64,000 nucleotides of DNA from Vibrio crassostreae 9ZC13 (GTDB lineage: Bacteria; Pseudomonadota; Gammaproteobacteria; Enterobacterales; Vibrionaceae): the NCBI RefSeq assembly GCF_000272045.2, contig NZ_AJYZ02000019.1, positions 1,748,704-1,812,703 of the forward strand, in the 5' to 3' direction. The position numbers and the translations under genes are program-made. Below, piece by piece: positions 1 to 11,769 of the stretch (its first letter is position 1; each line of letters opens with the position of its first letter). The notes beneath the pieces are model-generated. The model had not been told where the DNA came from. It was given only the letters and a program-made list of their open reading frames with translations, and did not search any database.

Positions 1-2
1 TT

Positions 3-131
3 TCGCTGTTTCCAGAGCTGATATCTGACATGTCTAAACACCGTTACTATTACTTGGTCGCAGATTCTAACAGAAAGAGAAACGCCGTGACAGATCCGAG
101 ACCGGAATCACAGTTTCATTTGCACAAATAG
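3..131 (+). CDS. possible 3' end of an unidentified gene cut by the window edge
   Basis: The frame starting at base 3 stays open from the window edge to a TAG at 129-131, giving about 42 residues that end in HLHK. The other two forward frames stop within the first 30 bases. The stretch is basic and tyrosine-rich (it contains a YYY run) and I do not recognise it. It could be the C-terminus of a gene upstream of the window or a chance opening. No start codon or ribosome site can be judged. Confidence 0.35.
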   Translation, partial: SLFPELISDMSKHRYYYLVADSNRKRNAVTDPRPESQFHLHK

Positions 132-235
132 TGCGCTGACTTTGTTAGAGAATCGCATGAGAGCGAGGTGAGTCGCTAGGATGTCAGAAGTATATGTGGC
201 ATAGTCGCTCGAAATCCAAGACCTGAGATAAAAAA

Positions 236-505
236 ATGTCTGAACAAAATGAATTTATGCAAGAAGAAGAGCTGATTGAGATCATCGAGAACCAGCTTGA
301 AGATGGCGAACCAGTGAAAGTGAAAGAGACGTTGATGCGTTTAATGATGACAGGCACTCCACGTGAAGAAGCAATTGCGGCTATGGCATGTGCACTGGCA
401 ATTGAAGTATTTGACGTTATGAAAAACGGCGCGGAGTTTAATCAAAAACGTTACGCGGAGCATTTGGGCATGCTGCCTGATTTAAGCTTTATGGAAGGCG
501 AATAA
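236..505 (+). CDS. small conserved-looking acidic protein of unknown function
   Basis: This 89-residue protein starts at ATG 236 after an A-rich stretch. It is acidic at both ends and has a helical centre containing the segment TPREEAIAAMACALAIEVFDV. It has no signal peptide and no membrane segment, so it should be cytosolic. I recognise no family and assign no function. It lies about 100 bp upstream of gsk in the same direction, but the PurR-like operator and a GC-rich dyad lie between them, so the two are probably separate transcription units. Its regular codon use and its position just before gsk suggest a real gene. Confidence 0.7.
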   Translation: MSEQNEFMQEEELIEIIENQLEDGEPVKVKETLMRLMMTGTPREEAIAAMACALAIEVFDVMKNGAEFNQKRYAEHLGMLPDLSFMEGE

Positions 506-516
506 AAAAAACCTTC

Positions 517-530
517 AGCAAACGTTTGCT
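517..530. promoter_or_regulatory. PurR-like operator upstream of gsk
   Basis: AGCAAACGTTTGCT is a perfect 14-bp palindrome with the CAAACGTTTG core of the PurR operator. It lies 78-91 bp before the gsk start. Repression of a purine-salvage kinase gene by PurR makes biological sense. Another LacI-family regulator with the same core is possible. A GC dyad (CCGCG at 547-551 and CGCGG at 562-566) follows. I could not place a convincing -35/-10 pair. Confidence 0.65.
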
Positions 531-607
531 ATAGTTTGAAAGATTGCCGCGTTAAATATAGCGCGGTAGAATCCGCCACCTATTTCCCCTTGACTTAGAC
601 TAGCCTT

Positions 608-1912
608 ATGAAATTCCCTGGACAACGTAAATCAAAGCACTACTTTCCGGTTCACGCTCGTGATCCTCTAGTGAGCCAAGCTCAAAGCAGTAAAAGAATG
701 TCACGCACTCATATTATCGGTATTGACCAAACATTGGTGGATATTGAAGCAAAGGTGAGTTCTGAACTTATTGAGAAGTATGGTTTGAGCAAGGGACATT
801 CACTGGTTATTGGCGACGCAGCCGCTGAATCTTTGTATCAAGAATTAAAAGAGCAGTGCCTGATTACCAATGAATACGCTGGTGGCACAATTGGTAACAC
901 ATTACACAACTATTCAGTGCTAGCGGATGACCGTTCTACACTGTTAGGTGTAATGAGCCAAGATATTAAGATTGGTAGTTACGGTTATCGCTATTTATGT
1001 AATACATCAAGCAGAATGGATCTGAACCATTTACAAGGGGTAGATGGCGCAATTGGTCGCTGCTTTGCATTAATTACAGAAGACGGTGAACGTACTTTCG
1101 CAATTAGCGAAGGACAAATGAACCAATTAAAACCAGAAAGTATTCCTGAAAAAATCTTCAAAAGTGCTTCTGCTTTAGTTTTAACCGCTTATTTAGTTCG
1201 TTGTAAGCCAGGCGACCCTATGCCTGAAGCAACAATGAAAGCGATCGAATACGCGAAGAAATACGATGTGCCAGTCGTTCTTACACTGGGTACTAAGTTC
1301 GTTATTCAAGATGATCCAGAATTCTGGAAAGACTTCCTTGAGCAACACGTAACGGTTGTTGCAATGAATGAAGACGAAGCTGAAGCATTAACGGGTGAAA
1401 GCGATCCACTGGCTGCATCAGATAAAGCGCTAGAGTGGGTAGACCTTGTTCTATGTACTGCGGGACCTGTTGGCCTATTTATGGCTGGTTATACAGAAGA
1501 TGCAGCTAAGCGTGAAACGTCACTGCCTTTACTTCCAGGTTCAATTGCTGAATTCAACCGTTTTGAATTTAGCCGTCCTGCGCATAAAGATTTATGTGAA
1601 AACCCAACCAAAGTGTATTCGCACATTGCGCCATACATGGGTGGACCAGAAAAGATCAAAAATACCAATGGTGCAGGTGATGCTGCGTTATCTGCTTTAT
1701 TACATGATATGGCTGCGAATAAGTACCACAAAGAAAACGTGCCAAACTCAAGTAAGCACCAACATTCATTCTTGACGTACTCTTCGTTCTCACAAGTTTG
1801 TAAATATTCTAACCGTGCAAGCTATGAAGTGTTGGTTCAACACTCTCCACGTTTATCTCGTGGCCTTCCTGAAAGAGAAGATAGCCTAGAAGAAGCGTAC
1901 TGGGAAAGATAA
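608..1912 (+). CDS. gsk: inosine/guanosine kinase
   Basis: Gsk phosphorylates guanosine and inosine to GMP and IMP with ATP in cytosolic purine salvage. The 434 residues match E. coli Gsk from memory along the full length, from the MKFPGQRKSKHYFP opening to the GLPEREDSLEE tail. The PfkB-type ATP/substrate motif NTNGAGDA, with its catalytic aspartate, lies at about residues 352-359. Start ATG 608 is fixed by the conserved N-terminus. The gene stands alone: a PurR-like operator lies upstream and a strong terminator downstream, and it converges with the H-NS gene. Nothing in the protein looks unusual. Confidence 0.96.
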   Translation: MKFPGQRKSKHYFPVHARDPLVSQAQSSKRMSRTHIIGIDQTLVDIEAKVSSELIEKYGLSKGHSLVIGDAAAESLYQELKEQCLITNEYAGGTIGNTLHNYSVLADDRSTLLGVMSQDIKIGSYGYRYLCNTSSRMDLNHLQGVDGAIGRCFALITEDGERTFAISEGQMNQLKPESIPEKIFKSASALVLTAYLVRCKPGDPMPEATMKAIEYAKKYDVPVVLTLGTKFVIQDDPEFWKDFLEQHVTVVAMNEDEAEALTGESDPLAASDKALEWVDLVLCTAGPVGLFMAGYTEDAAKRETSLPLLPGSIAEFNRFEFSRPAHKDLCENPTKVYSHIAPYMGGPEKIKNTNGAGDAALSALLHDMAANKYHKENVPNSSKHQHSFLTYSSFSQVCKYSNRASYEVLVQHSPRLSRGLPEREDSLEEAYWER

Positions 1913-1932
1913 GTTACTTTCTTTAATCAGTA

Positions 1933-1971
1933 GTACTATCAGTATCAGTTGGTTTCTAATACTGATAGTAC
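1933..1971. repeat. 13-bp perfect inverted repeat 3' of gsk
   Basis: GTACTATCAGTAT at 1933-1945 is mirrored exactly at 1959-1971 around a 13-base loop. It lies between the gsk stop and the terminator hairpin. It has no T-run, so it is not itself an intrinsic terminator. A transcript 3'-end stem or a protein site are both possible. Confidence 0.6.
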
Positions 1972-1977
1972 AAATAT

Positions 1978-2005
1978 AAAAAAGGCTCCGAAAGGAGCCT
2001 TTTTT
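1978..2005. terminator. bidirectional intrinsic terminator between gsk and the H-NS gene
   Basis: The stem GGCTCC (1984-1989) / GGAGCC (1994-1999) has a GAAA loop. It is flanked by A6 and T6, so it can end gsk on + and the H-NS gene on -. Confidence 0.9.
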
Positions 2006-2106
2006 GTTTCTGAATATATTGAAGTCGTAAATAATACTTTGGTCGACTTAAATATTAATTCTATCGCTTAGCGTGTAATTGATTACTCACTAAGTAAACT
2101 AAATGT

Positions 2107-2517
2107 TTAGATAGCAAACTCTTCTAGAGATTTACCAGCATCTAGCTGTTCTTGGATAGCTGAAGGCGTACGGCCTTGACCTGTCCAAGTCTTCTCGTCG
2201 CCGTTTGCGTCTACGTATTTGTATTTCGCTGGGCGAGGAGCGCGTTTAGCTTTTGTTGTTTTAGATTTTGCTTCACCAGAAAGTGCAGCAATAAGATCGG
2301 CAACATCAATTCCGTCTTTTGCAATTTGTTCAGCAATAGCAGAAAGCTTAGCTTCTTGCTCTGCTTTAGCAGCACGCTCTTCAGCTTCAGACTCTTGACG
2401 CTCTTGTACAACAATAGTCAGCTTGTCTAGCGCTTCTTCAAGTTGCTCAAGAGTTAATTCACGTGAGAACGCACGAAGGCTGCGGATATTTAATAGAGTT
2501 TTTGTTAATTCAGACAT
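2107..2517 (-). CDS. hns: H-NS family nucleoid protein (VicH type)
   Basis: H-NS binds AT-rich curved DNA and silences genes. This 136-residue protein has an N-terminal helical oligomerisation region (about 1-80, including the highly charged segment 38-60), a basic linker (about 84-98) and the C-terminal DNA-binding motif TWTGQGRTPSAI at 110-121. I chose ATG 2517 because MSELTKTLLNIRSLR matches the usual start. An in-frame ATG at 2529 and a TTG at 2532 would add four or five residues. The gene is transcribed away from the lysine transporter. A 650-bp AT-rich region lies upstream, which fits autoregulation, although I found no specific site. Confidence 0.95.
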   Translation of the reverse strand: MSELTKTLLNIRSLRAFSRELTLEQLEEALDKLTIVVQERQESEAEERAAKAEQEAKLSAIAEQIAKDGIDVADLIAALSGEAKSKTTKAKRAPRPAKYKYVDANGDEKTWTGQGRTPSAIQEQLDAGKSLEEFAI

Positions 2518-2883
2518 GATATTTTCCATCAAGGTAAACTAAATAATCTTCCTAATAATAAACAGAGCCTAGGAATAAAACAAATAGTATTTCTTCTATT
2601 ACATATTTAAATATAAAAGTGAGATGAATAGTTGAAAATTCAGAGCTGTATTTCTATCGAATTTATAATAATTATTAAGATTATCTTAAAAAATGATATG
2701 TGACTGGTGGAGTAGTGAACTTATGTAGACTATTCTCTTATTGATTAGTTCATTAGCAAAAAGCTATTTTTCTCGGAATGATATGTTGCATTGTTGCTCT
2801 TGATGAGTACAATTGCGGCTACCTGATGCGAGGTATTAGTTAATTTGTTGTTAAACTCTGGTTTACACGGTTAATAATGTTAT
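2518..2883. other. AT-rich intergenic region upstream of the H-NS gene and lysine riboswitch
   Basis: This is a 366-bp gene-free stretch between divergent genes. It is strongly AT-rich and contains several A/T tracts, as expected for the promoters of both the H-NS gene and the riboswitch transcript. I see no further distinct motif. Confidence 0.6.
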
Positions 2884-3058
2884 CGCACGTAGAGGTGCAA
2901 TTATAAAAAGTAACTTCCGTTGGGGTGATGCCAATGAACGGGAATGAAAGGTGTAATTGCCGAAGTAAATTGTATATCTAAGCAATTTGCTGGGGTTGTG
3001 CTCAATAGGTACAACACTGCCATAGTCTTAATTTTAAACTATGGAGCGCTACTGTAGG
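2884..3058 (+). ncRNA. lysine riboswitch (L box) aptamer
   Basis: The conserved L-box blocks appear in order: AGAGGTGC (2891-2898), AGTAACTT, GGGGTGATGCC, AATGAAAGG (2943-2951), GCCGAAG (2959-2965), AGTCTTA and GGAGCGCTACT (3043-3053). The P1 helix pairs GTAG before AGAGG with CTAC at the 3' end. The aptamer lies about 115 bp before an NhaC-family transporter gene. That is the arrangement described for the lysine transporter LysW in gamma-proteobacteria. High lysine should lower expression of the transporter. Confidence 0.92.
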
Positions 3059-3061
3059 GTT

Positions 3062-3084
3062 GGGTGAAGTGTTCACTTCCCTTT
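3062..3084 (+). promoter_or_regulatory. hairpin after the lysine aptamer, candidate expression platform
   Basis: GAAGTG (3066-3071) pairs with CACTTC (3074-3079) across a TT loop, flanked by GGG and CCC. A short pyrimidine run (CCCTTTC) follows, which is too weak to call a standard terminator. Control could work by termination or by blocking translation further down. Confidence 0.4.
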
Positions 3085-3171
3085 CGCTTAGTTCAACATG
3101 AGCTTGGTCAGCCGTATCAAGTTTGTCTGCAGTAGATCTCTAGCCAAATAAAAAACTGGTTTTTGAAGATC

Positions 3172-4764
3172 ATGAATTTAATAGATTTTGCAACATCACC
3201 TTTATCTTTGCTTCCGCCCCTTGTGGCTTTGAGCCTTGCTATTGTTACCCGCCGTGTATTGGTTTCTTTGGGTGTCGGTATCATCATGGGTGCGATTCTA
3301 CTTGCTGACTACTCAGTAGGTAACGCAGCTAGTTACGTGTTTACTAAAGCATCTGGTGTTTTCATCGAAGATGGTGGCATCAACACTTGGAACATGAGCA
3401 TCATTGCATTCCTAATTATTCTTGGAATGACAACGGCATTATTAACACTGTCTGGCGGTACTCGCGCATTCGCGGAGTGGGCACAGTCTCGCGTTAAGAG
3501 CAAACGTGGTTCAAAACTACTTGCTGCTTTCTTAGGTGTATTCATCTTTGTTGATGACTACTTTAACAGCCTAGCGGTTGGTGCTATCTCTCGTCCTGTA
3601 ACAGACCGCTTCTATGTATCACGCGCTAAGCTTGCTTATATCCTAGATTCAACAGCTGCTCCTATGTGTGTGATCATGCCTGCTTCTAGCTGGGGTGCTT
3701 ACATCATCACGATCATTGGTGGCATCTTAGTGACACACGGTGTGACAGAGTATTCTGCACTGGGTGCTTACGTTCGTCTTATCCCAATGAACTTCTACGC
3801 TGTATTCGCACTACTAATGGTGTTTGCAGTAGCATGGTTCGGTCTAGACGTTGGTAAGATGCGTGAGCATGAGATCGAAGCATCTCAAGGCCGTGGCTTT
3901 GAAGGCGACAACGACCAGAAGCAAGCGCACGATCTAAACGAAGAGCTCGACATCGAAGAGAGCGAAAACGGTTCAGTTTCTGATCTTGTTATGCCAATCG
4001 TATCGCTAATTGTAGCGACAGTGGCTGCAATGCTTTACACAGGCGGCCAAGCGCTGGCTGCTGATGGCCAAGCATTCAACCTTCTAGGCGCATTCGAAAA
4101 CACGGATGTAGGTAAGTCTCTTGTTTACGGTGGTGTTATTGGCTTACTAGTAGCACTAGCGACAGTATTCAAGCAAAAGCTATCTATGACTGATATCGCA
4201 AGAACAATGTGGATCGGTGCTAGCTCTATGTTTGGCGCGATTCTGATTCTTGTGTTTGCATGGACTATCGGTTCTGTTATCGGCGACATGAAAACGGGTT
4301 CTTACCTATCGTCTCTAGTAACAGGCAGCATTGATTACCACTGGTTACCGGTTATGTTGTTCCTTCTAGCGGGCGTTATGGCGTTCTCTACAGGTACATC
4401 TTGGGGTACGTTCGGTATCATGCTACCAATCGCGGGTGATATGGCTGCAGCATCGGATATCGCACTGATTCTTCCAATGCTAAGTGCGGTTCTAGCGGGT
4501 GCAGTATTTGGTGACCACTGTTCTCCAATCTCAGATACGACGATTCTGTCTTCTACTGGTGCTCGTTGTAACCACATCGACCACGTCTCGACTCAGCTTC
4601 CATACGCGTTGTCTGTAGCGTTCGTATCGTGCATTGGTTTCATCACTCTAGGTATGACATCTTCAATTGGCATCGCATTTGGCGCAGCGTCTCTAACGTT
4701 TGTTGCTGTATGTTTTGCATTGGCTTACTTCTCTCGCTGCAAAATGGCGACGTGCAAAAGCTAA
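3172..4764 (+). CDS. lysW: NhaC-family transporter, probable lysine transporter LysW
   Basis: This inner-membrane protein of 530 residues has about 11-12 hydrophobic segments split by an acidic, charged loop at roughly residues 230-275. The sequence is of the Na+/H+ antiporter NhaC superfamily: it has the GAVFGDHCSPISDTTILSS signature near the C-terminus. The lysine riboswitch just upstream points to lysine as the substrate, as proposed for LysW. ATG 3172 is preferred. A TTG at 3163 is in frame and would add three residues, and neither start has a strong ribosome site. It is a single-gene unit closed by a terminator. The family call is firm. The lysine role is inferred from the riboswitch. 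Confidence 0.88.
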   Translation: MNLIDFATSPLSLLPPLVALSLAIVTRRVLVSLGVGIIMGAILLADYSVGNAASYVFTKASGVFIEDGGINTWNMSIIAFLIILGMTTALLTLSGGTRAFAEWAQSRVKSKRGSKLLAAFLGVFIFVDDYFNSLAVGAISRPVTDRFYVSRAKLAYILDSTAAPMCVIMPASSWGAYIITIIGGILVTHGVTEYSALGAYVRLIPMNFYAVFALLMVFAVAWFGLDVGKMREHEIEASQGRGFEGDNDQKQAHDLNEELDIEESENGSVSDLVMPIVSLIVATVAAMLYTGGQALAADGQAFNLLGAFENTDVGKSLVYGGVIGLLVALATVFKQKLSMTDIARTMWIGASSMFGAILILVFAWTIGSVIGDMKTGSYLSSLVTGSIDYHWLPVMLFLLAGVMAFSTGTSWGTFGIMLPIAGDMAAASDIALILPMLSAVLAGAVFGDHCSPISDTTILSSTGARCNHIDHVSTQLPYALSVAFVSCIGFITLGMTSSIGIAFGAASLTFVAVCFALAYFSRCKMATCKS

Positions 4765-4790
4765 AATTGAAAGTTAATCAGTAAACTATC

Positions 4791-4816
4791 AGGGAGGCGT
4801 TTGCCTCCCTTTTTTG
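4791..4816 (+). terminator. intrinsic terminator of the lysine transporter gene
   Basis: AGGGAGGC (4791-4798) pairs with GCCTCCCT (4803-4810) over a 4-base loop and is followed by a T-run to 4815. Confidence 0.92.
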
Positions 4817-4931
4817 TGCCTGTTAATTTAATTTTAAGTTTCGTGAAAAAAGTTCGAATAAATGGTTGAAAAAGGATGTCAGCTTAGTTAGTGTGGAGAC
4901 AAGACAGCAAACAACCTAAGAGCTGATAAGT

Positions 4932-4979
4932 ATGCGTAAATTAGTAATGAACATTCATCACCATCATCACCCTATCTAG
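4932..4979 (+). CDS. hisL: his operon leader peptide
   Basis: The reading frame ATG 4932 to TAG 4979 encodes the 15-residue peptide MRKLVMNIHHHHHPI with five consecutive histidine codons. Stalling at these codons when charged tRNA-His is short favours the antiterminator form of the leader. It lies 165 bp before hisG, after the lysine transporter terminator, and marks the start of the his transcript. Confidence 0.95.
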   Translation: MRKLVMNIHHHHHPI

Positions 4980-5003
4980 TCTTTCGGGGAGATTTACGTA
5001 TAC

Positions 5004-5087
5004 CCGGGAGCAAGATTACTCCCGGAGGTTAAGTCAAAAGAATTTAGATTTAAACCCTCGGGATGACAAAGTCCCCGAGGGTTTTTT
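5004..5087 (+). terminator. his operon attenuator
   Basis: Two hairpins follow hisL. CCGGGAG (5004-5010) pairs with CTCCCGG (5019-5025). CCCTCGGG (5055-5062) pairs with CCCGAGGG (5074-5081) and is followed by six T residues, forming the terminator stem. The CTTTCGGGGAG segment at 4981-4991, right after the hisL stop, can pair with parts of the first hairpin, giving the alternative folds expected for histidine attenuation. Confidence 0.92.
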
Positions 5088-5143
5088 AGTTTTAGCGCTT
5101 TTAAATAATCAATAAATTCAAATATTTGCACAGGGATACAGCA

Positions 5144-6040
5144 ATGCAGACACAACGCCTAAGAATCGCAATTCAAAAGAAAGGTCGCTTAAGTAAAGAG
5201 TGCCAAGACCTACTTAAAAAATGTGGTGTTAAATTTAATATCATGGGTGAGCGCCTAGTGGTTCACTCACTAAATATGCCAATCGACTTGTTACTCGTTC
5301 GTGATGACGACATCCCAGGTCTTATCATGGATGGTGTAGTTGACCTTGGTTTCATCGGTGAAAATGAACTAGAAGAAGTTCGTCTAGATCGTGTTGCTCT
5401 TAAAGAGCCTTCAGAGTTCCGCACACTACGTCGTTTAGACTTCGGTGGTTGCCGCCTTTCAATCGCTATTAATAAAGACGAAGAATACAACGGCCCACAA
5501 GACTTAGCGGGCAAACGTATTGCGACAACCTACCCACAACTACTTAAAGCCTACATGGACGAGCAGGGTGTTGAGTTCAGCACTTGTATGCTAACAGGTT
5601 CGGTTGAAGTTGCGCCTCGCGCTGGCCTTGCAGACGCTATCGCTGATTTAGTTTCTACAGGTGCAACGCTTGAAGCGAACGGCCTAAAAGAAGCAGAAGC
5701 TATCTTCCAATCGAAAGCAACACTGATTCAACGTGTTGGCGACTTCGACGCAGACAAGACCGCACTGATTGAAAAACTACTGACTCGTATGCAGGGTGTT
5801 CAACAAGCGAAAGAGTCGAAGTACATCATGCTTCACGCGCCAACCTCTCAACTAGAGCAAATCAAAGCACTACTGCCTGGTGCTGAAGATCCAACGGTTC
5901 TTCCTCTATCTACAGACAAAGACAAAGTTGCCGTGCACCTAGTAAGTACAGAGAACTTGTTCTGGGAAACAATGGAACAGCTGAAAGAGTTGGGTGCAAG
6001 CTCGATTCTAGTATTACCAATCGAAAAAATGATGGGGTAG
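5144..6040 (+). CDS. hisG: ATP phosphoribosyltransferase
   Basis: HisG joins ATP and PRPP in the first, feedback-inhibited step of histidine synthesis. The 298 residues are of the long form with a C-terminal regulatory domain. Conserved blocks include RVDDDIPG-type [34 protein letters not shown], the PRPP-binding segment [14 protein letters not shown] and the tail [16 protein letters not shown] chose ATG 5144 rather than TTG 5126 because AGGGA precedes it by about 7 bases and [11 protein letters not shown] aligns with the family start. It is the first structural gene after the hisL attenuator and abuts hisD. Confidence 0.97.
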   Translation: MQTQRLRIAIQKKGRLSKECQDLLKKCGVKFNIMGERLVVHSLNMPIDLLLVRDDDIPGLIMDGVVDLGFIGENELEEVRLDRVALKEPSEFRTLRRLDFGGCRLSIAINKDEEYNGPQDLAGKRIATTYPQLLKAYMDEQGVEFSTCMLTGSVEVAPRAGLADAIADLVSTGATLEANGLKEAEAIFQSKATLIQRVGDFDADKTALIEKLLTRMQGVQQAKESKYIMLHAPTSQLEQIKALLPGAEDPTVLPLSTDKDKVAVHLVSTENLFWETMEQLKELGASSILVLPIEKMMG

Positions 6041-6045
6041 TGACG

Positions 6046-7341
6046 ATGAGAACCGTTGTTTGGCAATCTTTAAGTGAATCACAGCAAGACTCGGTATTAG
6101 AGCGTCCAGCTATTACTGAAGGTGCAAACATCACAGCGACTGTTTCTGATGTTATTGCAAAAGTACGAAATGAAGGCGATGCCGCGCTTAAAAAGCTGAC
6201 TGCAAAGTTTGATGGTGTAACTCCAGAATCTATCCGAGTCAGTTCGGGTGAGATTGAAGAGGCGTGTGCTCGTCTAACACCAGAGATGAAGCAAGCGTTA
6301 GAGCAAGCTTATAGCAACATTGCTAAGTTTCACGAAGCTCAAAAGCCGCAGCCAATTAAGGTTGAGACACAGCCTGGTGTTGTGTGTGAGCAAGTGACGC
6401 GCGCGATTAATACTGTTGGCCTTTATATTCCCGGTGGCAGTGCGCCACTACCGTCAACGGTTCTTATGTTAGGTGTTCCTGCTCAAATCGCAGGTTGTCG
6501 TAAGGTTGTGCTTTGTTCACCTCCGCCAATCGCTGATGAAATCTTGTATGTCGCTAAGCTTTGTAAGATCGACGAAGTTTACAACGTTGGTGGTGGTCAA
6601 GCGGTTGCAGCAATGGCTTACGGTACCGAGAGTGTGGCTAAAGTCGATAAGATCTTCGGCCCAGGTAATGCCTACGTTACGGAAGCAAAGCGCCAAGTGA
6701 GTAATGACTTCCGCGGAGCAGCTATTGATATGCCAGCTGGCCCATCTGAAGTGTTAGTGATTGCTGATGAAACGGCTGATGCAGACTTCATTGCAGCGGA
6801 TTTGTTGAGCCAAGCGGAACACGGGCCTGACTCTCAAGTAGTATTGGTAACTCCATCTCCAGTGGTTGCAGACCAAGTAACAGAAGCGGTTCAAAAGCAA
6901 CTGAAAGAACTGTCTCGTGCGAACATCGCTCAGCAAGCATTGGCTTCAAGCTTAATCATCATTGCTGAATCGATCACTCAAGCGATTGCGATTTCGAATT
7001 TCTACGGTCCTGAGCACTTGATCGTTCAAACCAAGAACCCACGTGAATTGCTGCCATTGCTAGATAATGCAGGCTCAATTTTCCTTGGTGACTGGTCTCC
7101 AGAATCTGCAGGTGACTACGCATCCGGCACAAACCACGTTCTTCCGACTTACGGTTATACCAAGACGTATTCAAGCCTAGGTTTGGCTGATTTCTCTAAG
7201 CGAATGACGGTGCAGGAGCTAACAGCCGATGGGTTGAAAGGCCTAGCGCCAACAGTAGTAACAATGGCGGAAGCCGAAGGTTTGGATGCACACAAACGCG
7301 CTGTGACTATCCGAGTTGAAAAGTTAAATAAAGCGAAATAA
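6046..7341 (+). CDS. hisD: histidinol dehydrogenase
   Basis: HisD oxidises L-histidinol to L-histidine with two NAD+ and uses zinc. The 431 residues carry the family blocks [18 protein letters not shown], the NAD-site segment [36 protein letters not shown] and [18 protein letters not shown] 6046 has GGGG 8 bases upstream. A GTG at 6040, overlapping the hisG stop, is the alternative and adds two residues. It lies between hisG and hisC in the operon. Confidence 0.97.
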   Translation: MRTVVWQSLSESQQDSVLERPAITEGANITATVSDVIAKVRNEGDAALKKLTAKFDGVTPESIRVSSGEIEEACARLTPEMKQALEQAYSNIAKFHEAQKPQPIKVETQPGVVCEQVTRAINTVGLYIPGGSAPLPSTVLMLGVPAQIAGCRKVVLCSPPPIADEILYVAKLCKIDEVYNVGGGQAVAAMAYGTESVAKVDKIFGPGNAYVTEAKRQVSNDFRGAAIDMPAGPSEVLVIADETADADFIAADLLSQAEHGPDSQVVLVTPSPVVADQVTEAVQKQLKELSRANIAQQALASSLIIIAESITQAIAISNFYGPEHLIVQTKNPRELLPLLDNAGSIFLGDWSPESAGDYASGTNHVLPTYGYTKTYSSLGLADFSKRMTVQELTADGLKGLAPTVVTMAEAEGLDAHKRAVTIRVEKLNKAK

Positions 7342-7347
7342 GGGTAG

Positions 7348-8391
<1,044 letters not shown>

Positions 8392-8520
8392 TGAAAGGTT
8401 TACCAGTAATAACATTTGCCAGTTTGAGTTGATTAATTGGGCTGGCAAGTGAAACCAATATTTTGGGTTAGCGTTTGATTTTAGCTAGGCCACCAGATTT
8501 AAAATTAAAAGGAAGTTCAA
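8392..8520 (+). other. hisC-hisB intercistronic spacer with hairpin
   Basis: This 129-bp gap interrupts an otherwise tightly packed operon. TTGCCAG (8416-8422) pairs with CTGGCAA (8442-8448). An ATG overlapping the hisC stop opens a 13-codon frame ending at 8432, which I do not regard as a supported gene. There is no T-run, so this is not a terminator. It may act as an mRNA processing or stability element. Confidence 0.5.
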
Positions 8521-9609
8521 GTGAGTAAACAACAGAAAATACTTTTTATAGACCGTGACGGCACCTTAATTGTTGAGCCGCCAGTTGACTTTCAAGTAGA
8601 CCGTTTAGACAAGCTAAAATTCGAACCGCGAGTAATTCCTAGCCTGCTTGCTTTGCAAGATGCTGGTTACCGTCTAGTGATGGTGACTAACCAAGATGGT
8701 TTAGGTACCGATAGCTACCCACAAGAAGATTTCGATGCACCACACAATATGATGATGGAGTTCTTCGAATCTCAAGGCGTTAAGTTTGACGACGTGCTTA
8801 TTTGCCCTCACTTTGACGAAGACAATTGCTCTTGCCGTAAGCCTAAGCTAGGTATGGTTAAAGAATATCTGCAGGGCGGTAAAGTCGACTTCCAACACTC
8901 AGTTGTGATTGGCGATCGAGTAACGGATCTTCAACTTGCAGAGAACATGGCAATCCGCGGTATTCAATATGGCCCAGATGCTGAAACGGAAGGCACGCTA
9001 AACTGGCCACAAATTGTAAAAGACCTGACGGTTAACGCGCGTGTTGCTGAAGTGGTTCGTACCACCAAAGAAACTGACATCAAGGTAGCGGTAAACCTTG
9101 ATGAAACCGGTGGCAACAAGATCGATACAGGCATGGGTTTCTTTGACCACATGCTTGATCAAATCGCGACACACGGTGGTTTCCAAATGAACCTGACCGT
9201 GAAAGGCGACCTGCACATTGATGATCACCACACAGTAGAAGACACAGCACTTGCGTTAGGCCAAGCTCTGAAAGACGCGCTAGGTGACAAACGTGGCATT
9301 GGCCGCTTTGGCTTTAGCCTGCCAATGGATGAGTGTTTAGCTCAGTGTGCGCTAGACCTTTCTGGCCGTCCATACCTTAAGTTCGATGCTAAATTTAGCC
9401 GTGAGCAAGTGGGTGACCTTTCAACGGAAATGGTGGTTCACTTCTTCCGCTCATTAACTGACACGCTAGCTTGTACGCTGCACCTTTCTTCTGCTGGCAA
9501 CAATGATCACCACATCATTGAAAGCCTATTCAAAGCGTTTGGTCGTACACTTCGCCAAGCAATTAAAGTTGAAGGTAACGAGTTACCGAGCAGCAAAGGC
9601 GTTCTGTAA
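8521..9609 (+). CDS. hisB: bifunctional histidinol-phosphatase / imidazoleglycerol-phosphate dehydratase
   Basis: The N-terminal HAD domain (about 1-165) dephosphorylates histidinol phosphate. It has the nucleophile/acid pair D11 and D13 in FIDRDGT and a zinc site at C95, H97, C103 and C105. The C-terminal domain (about 175-362) dehydrates IGP and carries the metal-binding blocks DDHHTVED and NDHHIIES. The fusion is typical of enteric and Vibrio his operons. GTG 8521 is the start, with AGGAAG about 5 bases upstream. Confidence 0.97.
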   Translation: MSKQQKILFIDRDGTLIVEPPVDFQVDRLDKLKFEPRVIPSLLALQDAGYRLVMVTNQDGLGTDSYPQEDFDAPHNMMMEFFESQGVKFDDVLICPHFDEDNCSCRKPKLGMVKEYLQGGKVDFQHSVVIGDRVTDLQLAENMAIRGIQYGPDAETEGTLNWPQIVKDLTVNARVAEVVRTTKETDIKVAVNLDETGGNKIDTGMGFFDHMLDQIATHGGFQMNLTVKGDLHIDDHHTVEDTALALGQALKDALGDKRGIGRFGFSLPMDECLAQCALDLSGRPYLKFDAKFSREQVGDLSTEMVVHFFRSLTDTLACTLHLSSAGNNDHHIIESLFKAFGRTLRQAIKVEGNELPSSKGVL

Positions 9610-9618
9610 GGATTCGGT

Positions 9619-10233
9619 ATGAAAGAGCAAAAAGTCGTTATTATTGATACTGGTTGTGCCAACGTTTCATCGGTGAAGTTTGCGATTGAACGTCTGGGCT
9701 ACGCAGTTGAAATTTCAAAAGAACCAGAAGTTGTTCTTGCTGCCGACAAGCTATTCCTACCCGGTGTAGGTACAGCAAGTGAGGCAATGAAGAACCTGCA
9801 AGAGCGTGACCTTGTTACCCTTGTCAAGCAAGTTGAGAAGCCTCTGCTGGGTATCTGTTTAGGTATGCAGCTGTTAGGCAAACTGTCTCAAGAGAAAGGT
9901 CAAAAGGCTGATGAGTTAGTTGAATGCCTAGGTTTGTGTGATGGCGAAGTTCGTTTACTTGAAACGGGCGACTTACCATTACCACACATGGGTTGGAACA
10001 CAGTAACAGCAACGCCTAATCACCCGCTATTTAAAGACATTGAAGAAGGCGAATACTTCTACTTTGTTCATAGCTTCGCAATGCCAGTGGGCGACTACAC
10101 AATCGCACAATGTGATTACGGTAATCCGTTCACTGCGGCGGTTCAAAGTGGCAATTATTATGGTGTTCAGTTCCACCCAGAGCGATCTTCGAAAGCTGGC
10201 TCTAAGCTGATTCAGAACTTCTTGGAATTGTAA
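9619..10233 (+). CDS. hisH: imidazole glycerol phosphate synthase, glutaminase subunit
   Basis: HisH releases ammonia from glutamine and passes it to HisF in the IGP synthase complex. The 204-residue class I amidotransferase has the nucleophile C80 in GICLGMQ and the His/Glu pair H186 and E188 in FHPERSS. It starts 9 bases after hisB and is followed by hisA, the usual order. Confidence 0.96.
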   Translation: MKEQKVVIIDTGCANVSSVKFAIERLGYAVEISKEPEVVLAADKLFLPGVGTASEAMKNLQERDLVTLVKQVEKPLLGICLGMQLLGKLSQEKGQKADELVECLGLCDGEVRLLETGDLPLPHMGWNTVTATPNHPLFKDIEEGEYFYFVHSFAMPVGDYTIAQCDYGNPFTAAVQSGNYYGVQFHPERSSKAGSKLIQNFLEL

Positions 10234-10276
10234 TAAGGATTAGGCAGCGGCTAACGTTGCCATATAAGGAATGTAA

Positions 10277-11765
<1,489 letters not shown>

Positions 11766-11769
<4 letters not shown>

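Noticed and set aside
1446..1775. Open frame inside gsk on the + strand
   Set aside because: It is out of frame with a well-conserved gene and its product has no recognisable features.
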